DNA of 64,000 bases from Halorubrum coriense DSM 10284 (lineage in GTDB: Archaea; Halobacteriota; Halobacteria; Halobacteriales; Haloferacaceae). Shown here piece after piece: positions 58,019-64,000 of the stretch; position 1 is the stretch's first letter, and each line of letters opens with the position of its first letter. The notes under the pieces were generated by a model. The model was given only the letters and a program-made list of their open reading frames with translations, ran no database searches and was not told where the DNA came from. Both the position numbers and the translations under genes were made by a program. The stretch is from assembly GCF_000337035.1 (NCBI RefSeq), contig NZ_AOJL01000036.1, positions 27,833-91,832 of the forward strand. The letters run 5' to 3'.

Positions 58019-58846
58019 ATGGAGTTCGAATCCACCTTCGGCACGGCCGCGCCGCTCGTCGGCATGGTCCACCTCCCGCCGCTTCCCGGATCCCCCAAAG
58101 CGCCCGACGACGGGCGCGAGGCGATGCGCGCCGCGGTCGACCGGGCCGCGAGCGACGCGCGGGCGCTCGACCGCGGCGGCGTCGACGGGATCATGATCGA
58201 GAACTTCGGCGACGCGCCCTTCTACCCCGACGAGGTCCCGCCGCACGTCGTCGCCGGCGTGACCCGCGCCGCGACCGCGGTCGCCGCCGAGACGGACCTC
58301 CCGATCGGGATCAACGTCCTCCGGAACGACGCCGAGGCCGCCCTCTCCGTCGCCGCCGCGGTCGGTGCCGACTTCGTCCGCGTGAACGTCCACACCGGCG
58401 CGCGCGTCACCGACCAGGGGATCGTTCAGGGGCGCGCCCACGAGACGCTCCGCCTGCGCGACCGGCTCGGCGTCGACGTCGGCGTCTTCGCCGACACCGA
58501 CGTGAAACACTCCGCGCCGCTGACGCCGGCGGGGTACACCGCGGAGTCGTTCGCCGACACCGCCGAGCGCGGCCTCGCCGACGCCGTGATCGCCTCCGGG
58601 TCCGGGACCGGCGAGGCGGTCGACGCCGACGCGCTGGCCGCGGTCGTCGCCGAGCGCGAGCGCCACGGCCTCGACACGCCCGTCCTCGTCGGGAGCGGCG
58701 TCACCCCGGAGACGGTCGCCGACCTGCTCGACGTCGCCGACGGCGCGGTCGTCGGGACCGCGCTCAAGCGCGGCGGCGAGACGACCGCCCCGGTCGACGC
58801 CGACCGCGTCGCGGACCTCGTCGCGGCCGCCGGCGCGGTCCGGTGA
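58019..58846 (+). CDS. BtpA/SgcQ family TIM-barrel protein
   Basis: The protein has 275 residues: PLVGMVHLPPLPGSPKAP, then GGVDGIMIENFGDAPFYPDEVPPHVVAG, ADFVRVNVHTGARVTDQGIVQGRA, FADTDVKHSAPLTP and LVGSGVTPETVADLLDVADGAVVGTALKRGG. The family is a phosphate-binding TIM barrel. In cyanobacteria BtpA stabilises photosystem I, but archaeal and bacterial relatives (SgcQ) are thought to act on sugar or nucleoside phosphates. It faces the PfkB kinase gene with 18 bases between the stops. Confidence 0.87.
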   Translation: MEFESTFGTAAPLVGMVHLPPLPGSPKAPDDGREAMRAAVDRAASDARALDRGGVDGIMIENFGDAPFYPDEVPPHVVAGVTRAATAVAAETDLPIGINVLRNDAEAALSVAAAVGADFVRVNVHTGARVTDQGIVQGRAHETLRLRDRLGVDVGVFADTDVKHSAPLTPAGYTAESFADTAERGLADAVIASGSGTGEAVDADALAAVVAERERHGLDTPVLVGSGVTPETVADLLDVADGAVVGTALKRGGETTAPVDADRVADLVAAAGAVR

Positions 58847-58864
58847 GCGGGGCGCCGGAGTCTC

Positions 58865-59977
58865 CTAGCGACCGGCGTCGACGCCCCGGTCCGTCAGGAA
58901 CGCCTCCACTTCGTCACGGGTCGGGAGCCCCGGCTGCGTGAACCGGGCGGTACAGTTGATCGCGGCGACCGCGGCCGCGAACCTGACGCCGCGAGCGACG
59001 CCGTCGCGGTCGGCGGACGACGCCGCGGGGTCCGCCGCGATCCACCGGTCGATCAGCCCCGCGGTGAACGCGTCGCCCGCGCCGGTCGCGTCGACCGTCT
59101 CGACGTCGAACGCGTCGAACCGGCGTACCTCGCCGCCGGCGACTGCCGTCATGCCGTCCGCGCCGTGCGTGAGAACGGCGCGGGGCCACGTCGGCCCGCG
59201 CCGCGACCGCGACCCGGACCCGCGGGCCCACTCCTGCGCGCTCGCCACCCGCTCGACCGCCGCCGTCGCCGACCCGAAGAACGCCGGCGCGGCGACGCCG
59301 TCCGCGACGAACAGGTCGGCCTCGTGGAGGAACCGGTGGATCGTCGGCGGTTCCGTGCCGCGCCCGACCAGCTCCTCGACGGACCCTGAGAGGTCGAAGA
59401 CGAGCGCTGGCGGGTCGGCTCCGGACTCGCCGGCCTCGGCGGCGGCCGCCCGGAGCGACCGGACCCGGTCGAGGATCCGCCGCGCCGCGCGGTCGGGCGC
59501 GTAGGCGGTGAGGAAGACCGCGTCGGCGTCGGCCATCGCGTCGAGCGCGGCGTCGGTCGGTCGGAGGCCGCGGAAGCTCTCGCCCGCGGTGACGATGGCG
59601 CGTTCCCCGTCCGGGTCGCGGAGGATCAGCGACCGGGTGTGAGTGTCGTCGCCGACCGCGACGTGAGTCCCGTCGACGCCCGTCTCGGCGAGGTACTCCA
59701 GCGCCCGTCGGCCGTACTTGTCGTCGCCGACGCGGCTGACGAGTCCCGCGTCGCGACCGAGGCGGTCGAGCGCGACCGCGACGTTCGCGCCGACGCCGCC
59801 GAACGCGGACGTGACCTCCCGGGCGAACGCGCCGCCGTCCGGCTCCGGTAGGTTGCTGACCGCGTACCACTCGTCTATCGCGGCGGCCCCGACGGAGAGG
59901 ATCGCGGGTGTGGCGTCGTCGCCCCCGTCTCCGGCGTCGGGTCCCGCCTCCGCTTCGGCGTCCGACGCCGTCGTCAC
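58865..59977 (-). CDS. PfkB family carbohydrate/nucleoside kinase
   Basis: The protein has 370 residues from a GTG that overlaps the deaminase stop (GTGA). Ribokinase-type features are present: LSVGAAAIDEWY, AFGGVGANVAVALDRLG near residue 53, and the catalytic motif VDATGAGDAFTAGLI. A long insert with GSGSRSRRGP is unusual. It transfers phosphate from ATP to a sugar or nucleoside. In haloarchaea some PfkB members act on ribose-1-phosphate in nucleoside breakdown. The coupling with a deaminase makes such a role plausible but unproven. Confidence 0.86.
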   Translation of the reverse strand: MTTASDAEAEAGPDAGDGGDDATPAILSVGAAAIDEWYAVSNLPEPDGGAFAREVTSAFGGVGANVAVALDRLGRDAGLVSRVGDDKYGRRALEYLAETGVDGTHVAVGDDTHTRSLILRDPDGERAIVTAGESFRGLRPTDAALDAMADADAVFLTAYAPDRAARRILDRVRSLRAAAAEAGESGADPPALVFDLSGSVEELVGRGTEPPTIHRFLHEADLFVADGVAAPAFFGSATAAVERVASAQEWARGSGSRSRRGPTWPRAVLTHGADGMTAVAGGEVRRFDAFDVETVDATGAGDAFTAGLIDRWIAADPAASSADRDGVARGVRFAAAVAAINCTARFTQPGLPTRDEVEAFLTDRGVDAGR

Positions 59978-60492
59978 GACTCCCCGAAGAAGTCGTCGTG
60001 GACTGCCATCGCGGCGTCGACGGCGATCGGTCCCTCGACGGTCGTCTCGCCGTCCCCCCGCTGGATCACCTCTTCGAGGGGGATCGCCACCCCGGCGTCG
60101 GAGAGTTCGCCGAGCGTCTCGTTGTCGACGCCGAAGACGACCCGGTCGATCCCCGCGTAGTGGATCGCGGTCGCGCACATCGGGCACGGCTCGGTGCTGG
60201 CGTACATCGTACAGTCGGCCAGCTCGTCGGCGTCGAGCTCGCGCGCGGCCCACCGCGCGAGCGTCAGCTCCGGGTGCGCCGCCACGTCGTCCTCGGTCCG
60301 CGTCTCGTTGCGCGCCTCGCCGACGACCTCGCCGTCGACGACGAGCAGCGCGCCGAACGGGGTGTTGCCCGCCTCCACCGCCTCCTCGGCGAGCCTGATC
60401 GTCCGCTCGACGTACTCCCGGTCGGTCGGGTCCGCCGGGAGGTCGTCGAGGTCGTGGAACTCGTCGCCGCCGGAGTGGTCAGCGTCGGTCAT
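59974..60492 (-). CDS. Zinc-dependent nucleoside/base deaminase (CMP/dCMP deaminase fold)
   Basis: The protein has 172 residues. The zinc site has PCPMC (in STEPCPMCATAI) as cysteine ligands, and the histidine motif reads HPE (AAHPELTLARWAAREL) rather than the usual HAE. The N-terminal region YVERTIRLAEEAVEAGNTPFGALLVVDGEVVGEARNET matches guanine deaminase and TadA-like proteins. The C-terminal tail GVAIPLEEVIQRG fits guanine deaminases. It is translationally coupled to the PfkB kinase downstream. Confidence 0.86.
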   Translation of the reverse strand: MTDADHSGGDEFHDLDDLPADPTDREYVERTIRLAEEAVEAGNTPFGALLVVDGEVVGEARNETRTEDDVAAHPELTLARWAARELDADELADCTMYASTEPCPMCATAIHYAGIDRVVFGVDNETLGELSDAGVAIPLEEVIQRGDGETTVEGPIAVDAAMAVHDDFFGES

Positions 60493-60516
60493 ACGCCCCT
60501 GTTCGCCTCGGGGTAC

Positions 60517-60849
60517 CTAACGGTTGGTACCGCCCTCGTCCGACGGCTTCGTGCGGTCGTCGTCCGGCGGCCTCGGGTCCCCGTCTCCCGACGGCGTCGG
60601 CTCGTCCCCGTCCGCGCCCTGCGACTGCCGCACGTCGCGGAGGGCGTCGACCGCGTCGTCGGTGGCGTCCGCGGTCCGCGTTTCGGTGACGCCGCTCGGG
60701 TCGAGGCCGTCGGGCTCGGCGGGGTCGCTCGGGTCGGGTTCGTCCCTGTCGCCGGCGCTCGCGTCGGTCTCGTCGCCCTGTTCGCCCGCGTCGTCGATGT
60801 CCTCGTCCGCGCCGAAGAGCCACGCGCGGACGGCGTCGATGAATCCCAT
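60517..60849 (-). CDS. Acidic low-complexity protein
   Basis: The protein has 110 residues. The start MGFIDAVRAWLFGADEDIDDAGEQG has a short amphipathic helix. The remainder is aspartate-, proline- and glycine-rich and almost surely disordered. The stop is about 25 bases before the start of the deaminase gene on the same strand, and it begins 15 bases after the next gene's stop, so it may be part of a transcript. It is unlike any family I know; the helix could be a membrane or partner anchor. Confidence 0.5.
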   Translation of the reverse strand: MGFIDAVRAWLFGADEDIDDAGEQGDETDASAGDRDEPDPSDPAEPDGLDPSGVTETRTADATDDAVDALRDVRQSQGADGDEPTPSGDGDPRPPDDDRTKPSDEGGTNR

Positions 60850-60864
60850 GAGTCTGTCTCGTCG

Positions 60865-61626
60865 TCAGTAGTTCCTGAACAGCAGCGCGCGCACGTCGTC
60901 TTTCGTCCGCGCCGTCTCGACGCTCCCGTCCGGCAGGTCGACCTCGTACCGCGCGTCGCCGTCCGCCTCCCGCCACTTGTCGCCGTGGGTGTCGAGGAGG
61001 CTCATCATCGCGTTCAGCTGGCCGGCCCCGCCGTCGGCTCCCTCGTCCTCGTTGCCCCCGTCCGCGTCGCCTTCACCTGCGCCGTCCTCGCTCGCATTGT
61101 CTTCGTTTCCGTCGTCTCCGATCGCGCCCGCCTCGTCGTCGTCGGCTTCGTCGTCCTCAGGGTCCTCGGCCGGCCGGAGGTCGACGTCCACGCGTGCGAA
61201 GGGGTCGTCGGCGAGCGTCTCGGCCGCGTCGAGGACGGCGTCAACGAGCTCGCCCTTCGTCATCTCGCTCCGGCCGGTGATCTCGAAGGCGGCGGCGATG
61301 TCCGACAGGTCCATCGGGTCGTCCAGGTCGGGGTCGCTGCGTCGCCGGTTCCGGGCCGTCAGCAGGTCGCGGGCGCGGTCGCGGTCGAACGGGGCCGCGG
61401 CCGCCGCCGCGTTCTCCGCGTCGTCGGGCGTCTCGTCGGCGCGGTCGCCGCTCGGCGGCTCCGCGACGCGGTCGGGATCGTCGACCGCGTCCGCGAGGTC
61501 GAGCAGGTACGCGAGCGCGTCCTCCCGGTCGACGGAGGCGTACGGGCCGGCGTGGGCCGCGGCCAGCTCCTCGCGGAGCGCTTCGATCCGGGCCGCGTCG
61601 TCGTCGGTGATGTCGAGCGTTGGCAT
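60865..61626 (-). CDS. Unknown acidic protein with SAP/Rho-N-like segment
   Basis: The protein has 253 residues from the ATG at 61626. It starts MPTLDITDDDAARIEALREELAA, a helical region. Around residues 102-132 there is MDLSDIAAAFEITGRSEMTKGELVDAVLDA, similar to SAP or Rho-N helix-turn-helix modules that bind nucleic acid. Then follows a long acidic, glycine-rich linker and a compact C-terminal unit (MMSLLDTHGDKWREADGDARYEVDLPDGSVETARTKDDVRALLFRNY). It is followed by a zinc-ribbon gene upstream with about eight bases between. Function unknown. Confidence 0.6.
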   Translation of the reverse strand: MPTLDITDDDAARIEALREELAAAHAGPYASVDREDALAYLLDLADAVDDPDRVAEPPSGDRADETPDDAENAAAAAAPFDRDRARDLLTARNRRRSDPDLDDPMDLSDIAAAFEITGRSEMTKGELVDAVLDAAETLADDPFARVDVDLRPAEDPEDDEADDDEAGAIGDDGNEDNASEDGAGEGDADGGNEDEGADGGAGQLNAMMSLLDTHGDKWREADGDARYEVDLPDGSVETARTKDDVRALLFRNY

Positions 61627-61633
61627 GGTGTGG

Positions 61634-61810
61634 TCACTGGTCCTCCTCGAACCGCGCGAGCGCGTCCGCCCAGCTCTCGGCGAACTCCGGCTCGCCGGAG
61701 TGGTCGGCCTCGACGTCGGCGTAGCCGCAGTCGTCGCAGCCGACGGCGGTGGCGCCGCCGAGCGAGAGCGACGAGAGGTCGGCTCCGCAGCGGGGGCACT
61801 CGTGCGACAC
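61634..61810 (-). CDS. Small zinc-ribbon protein
   Basis: The product has 58 residues from a GTG at 61810 (SHECPRCGADLSSLSLGG). Two pairs, CPRC and CDDC, form a zinc ribbon; the C-terminal part is acidic. A longer form starting at a GTG at 61849 is possible, but a TTTTTCA box there would fit the promoter of the shorter form. It lies directly ahead of the SAP-like protein gene, which suggests a two- or three-gene operon ending with the acidic protein at 60517. Confidence 0.55.
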   Translation of the reverse strand: MSHECPRCGADLSSLSLGGATAVGCDDCGYADVEADHSGEPEFAESWADALARFEEDQ

Positions 61811-61940
61811 GTTCTCGCGTGAAATCTCGTCGGCCGCGGTGAAAAACACACGGGGTCACGGGTGCGCGACGACGACCGCCCCGGGCCGCCGTCGACGCGA
61901 CGGGGGTAACAGTCATTACACTCGGCGGAAACGTTCGAAC

Positions 61941-62885
61941 ATGAGTGAAGCGGACGCCGAGAACGTCCTCATCGAGTACTACCGGCGGTACGTCGGCGAC
62001 CCGGACCGGACGATCGACGTGTACGCGGGATTCGGGCTGTTCTTCGCCGGCATCGCGCTCGGCGTGATCGGAGTCGTCGTGTTCCTCTACAGCGCGACGC
62101 TCGACCCGACCGCGCTGTCGACGTACGCGGTCCGCGAGGTGGCCGCGGTCGCGGGCGCGGTCGGGCTCCCCGCGCTGCTGTTCGGCATCGTCGTCCTCCT
62201 GCCGGTCGACCGCCGGATGCTGTACCTCGCGAGCGCCGGGACCGCGGTCACCCTCGCCGGCACCGGGGCGTTCGTCTGGGCGTACCCGCACAACTGGAAC
62301 GTCGTCGTCAACCCCGACTACAGCGCGCAGGTGGTCGCCGTCTACGCCGCCGGCCTCGTGGCCGTCATCGGCGCGACTGGCGGCGCGCTCGTCGCGCATC
62401 GCGTCGAGCGCGCGACGGGCGGCGCGCCGGCGGCCGGCACCGCGGGCGCGGCCGGGGCGGGCGGCGCGGACGCCGACGGCGCGGCGGGGAACGCGGCCGA
62501 CTCCGGCGGCGAGGCGGTCACCGAGGAGTCCGTCCGCGCCGACATCGAGCGCGAGTTGGAGGACGCGGAACTGACGTGGGGCGGGGTCGAGCGCTCCGAG
62601 ACCCGTCGGCTCGAACTGAACACGAGCGCGGTCGACGAGGCGGACGTCGACGCGGAGAAGCTCTCGGGGTCGGCGACCGAGACGCGGACGACCTCCGGCA
62701 CGGTCACCGACGCGGTCTCGGAACTGAAAGGGCTCCAGGGGGGCGAGGCGAAGACCGACAGCGGGCAGGGGACGGACGACCAGGCCGCGAAGCTCCGCGA
62801 ACTGCGCGAGCAGCAGCGGGAGGAGGCCGAGGAGGCCGACGAGGACGGCTCGGTCGTCGACAGGATCAAGGGCCTGTTCGGCTGA
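61941..62885 (+). CDS. Four-helix membrane protein with long acidic cytosolic tail (DUF7139-like)
   Basis: The protein has 314 residues from the ATG at 61941. After LIEYYRRYVGDPDRTIDVYAGFG there are four hydrophobic helices (about residues 30-50, 66-85, 93-115 and 130-150), then an alanine/glycine-rich linker and conserved C-terminal pieces (SVRADIERELEDAELTWGGVERSE, DRIKGLFG). The pattern matches haloarchaeal DUF7139 proteins once called permeases. A cell-envelope scaffold role, as for the division protein CdpA, is one hypothesis. A TATA-like region is absent. Confidence 0.7.
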   Translation: MSEADAENVLIEYYRRYVGDPDRTIDVYAGFGLFFAGIALGVIGVVVFLYSATLDPTALSTYAVREVAAVAGAVGLPALLFGIVVLLPVDRRMLYLASAGTAVTLAGTGAFVWAYPHNWNVVVNPDYSAQVVAVYAAGLVAVIGATGGALVAHRVERATGGAPAAGTAGAAGAGGADADGAAGNAADSGGEAVTEESVRADIERELEDAELTWGGVERSETRRLELNTSAVDEADVDAEKLSGSATETRTTSGTVTDAVSELKGLQGGEAKTDSGQGTDDQAAKLRELREQQREEAEEADEDGSVVDRIKGLFG

Positions 62886-62984
62886 GTCGCCGGCCCCTGT
62901 TGCTGGCGGTCGGCTCGGTAACAGCGTTTGGACGGCGGTGAGAACCGGCAACTGATTTGTGCGTTCGGTGACACACGGTCGCGT

Positions 62985-63404
62985 ATGCCGGCGATAGCAC
63001 CCTCCCGAGCGCGGGCGGCCGCGTTCGCGCTCTCCGTCGCCTGTCTGGTCCTCGTCATCACGACCCTCGGACTCTCGCCGTCCGTGATCACCGGTATCTC
63101 CGGCTCCGCGGCGGGGCCAGCGTTCGGTGCCGCTACGTGGTTCGCCCCGTCGCTGCTCGCGCTCTCCGCGCTGTACCGCGTCCGTTCGGACGGGTGGGGC
63201 TTCGACGCGTTCGTCCTCGGCGGTCTCGGCGTCCTCACGCTGGCGACGTTCCTCCTGAACCTCCGAACGGTCGTCGCGTCGCCCGTGGCGCTCACCTACG
63301 GGGGCGACGGCGCGTTCTTCGGGCCGCTGCTCACGCTCGCGCTGGGGTCGGCGATCGCGCTCGTCGTGCTGGCCGAGGCCACCGCCTCGGCGGCGGGCGG
63401 CTGA
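62985..63404 (+). CDS. Membrane protein of unknown function
   Basis: The product has 139 residues from the ATG at 62985. About four hydrophobic helices are seen (AAFALSVACLVLVITTLGLSP, TWFAPSLLALSALYRV, AFVLGGLGVLTLATFLLNL, GPLLTLALGSAIALVVLAEA). The ends are short and uncharged. I do not recognise a family. It follows the DUF7139-like gene by 99 bases on the same strand and may be read with it. Confidence 0.58.
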   Translation: MPAIAPSRARAAAFALSVACLVLVITTLGLSPSVITGISGSAAGPAFGAATWFAPSLLALSALYRVRSDGWGFDAFVLGGLGVLTLATFLLNLRTVVASPVALTYGGDGAFFGPLLTLALGSAIALVVLAEATASAAGG

Positions 63405-63459
63405 CGGCGCACGACCGATGACGCGAGGCGACGGACCGCCGACCGCCGGCGATCGCCCA

Positions 63460-63467
63460 TTTATATG
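63460..63467 (+). promoter_or_regulatory. TATA box of the PHP gene
   Basis: TTTATAT is centred about 26 bases before the GTG at 63490. This supports a leaderless start at that GTG. Confidence 0.6.
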
Positions 63468-63489
63468 TCTCCCGCCGCGTAGTCCGAGC

Positions 63490-64000
<511 letters not shown>

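Overview
The window is a gene-dense, very GC-rich stretch of chromosome from a halophilic archaeon. Four things point there: strongly acidic proteins, leaderless genes with TATA boxes 23-30 bases ahead of their starts, archaeal-only genes (SBDS, Pus10, RNase P Rpp21 subunit, archaeal CoaD, Orc1/Cdc6-like ATPase), and haloarchaeal families (DUF5827, DUF6149, DICT proteins, glpABC with glpX). Halorubrum or a close relative is my best guess. It rests on overall gene style and on an intergenic repeat I associate with that genus, not on a search.

Layout: 1-9.3 kb holds a truncated TraB protein, a membrane-bound HTH regulator, a BFN-domain protein, a thioesterase, small redox and unknown proteins, a zinc/manganese ABC transporter (znuA-znuC-znuB), a YbaK deacylase and SBDS. 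9.3-19.8 kb is dominated by glycerol catabolism: glpA-glpB-glpC (membrane glycerol-3-phosphate dehydrogenase) run divergently from glpK-glpX (kinase and probable glycerol transporter) across a 374-base control region. A CRTAC1-like and a DICT protein lie beyond glpC. 19.8-29.2 kb holds RNA-processing genes (Rpp21, Trm112, a COG1325 protein), an Orc1-like ATPase, and a thiol group: a CoA-disulfide-reductase-like enzyme, CoaD and glutamate-cysteine ligase. 29.2-34.1 kb holds DoxX, endonuclease III, Pus10 and a universal stress protein. 34.3-38.3 kb is the trpDFEG operon, with two TGTACA boxes one helical turn apart in its promoter. 38.3-52 kb holds MoaB, a four-PAS histidine kinase, a NirB-like reductase, transporters, an AAA+ ATPase, an isopentenyl-diphosphate isomerase lacking the usual catalytic cysteine, and a CPBP protease.

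52-57 kb is the accessory part. The 3' end of tRNA-Ser(TGA) is copied in a 71-base direct repeat. SOD has a 12-base palindrome in its promoter. A MITE-like inverted repeat follows, and then an intact TnpB (IS1341-type) element whose right-end hairpin abuts the stop codon of the next gene. 57-64 kb holds a PCD, a second member of a small haloarchaeal family, BtpA facing a deaminase-PfkB pair, a four-helix membrane protein, and a PHP phosphoesterase that runs into a 34-base G run. That run is probably a sequencing artefact.

I found no CRISPR array, rRNA operon, prophage or defence island. The best candidates for new biology are the tRNA-Ser duplication, the TnpB and its putative guide RNA, the trp operator, the promoter palindromes, and the deaminase-PfkB/BtpA locus.
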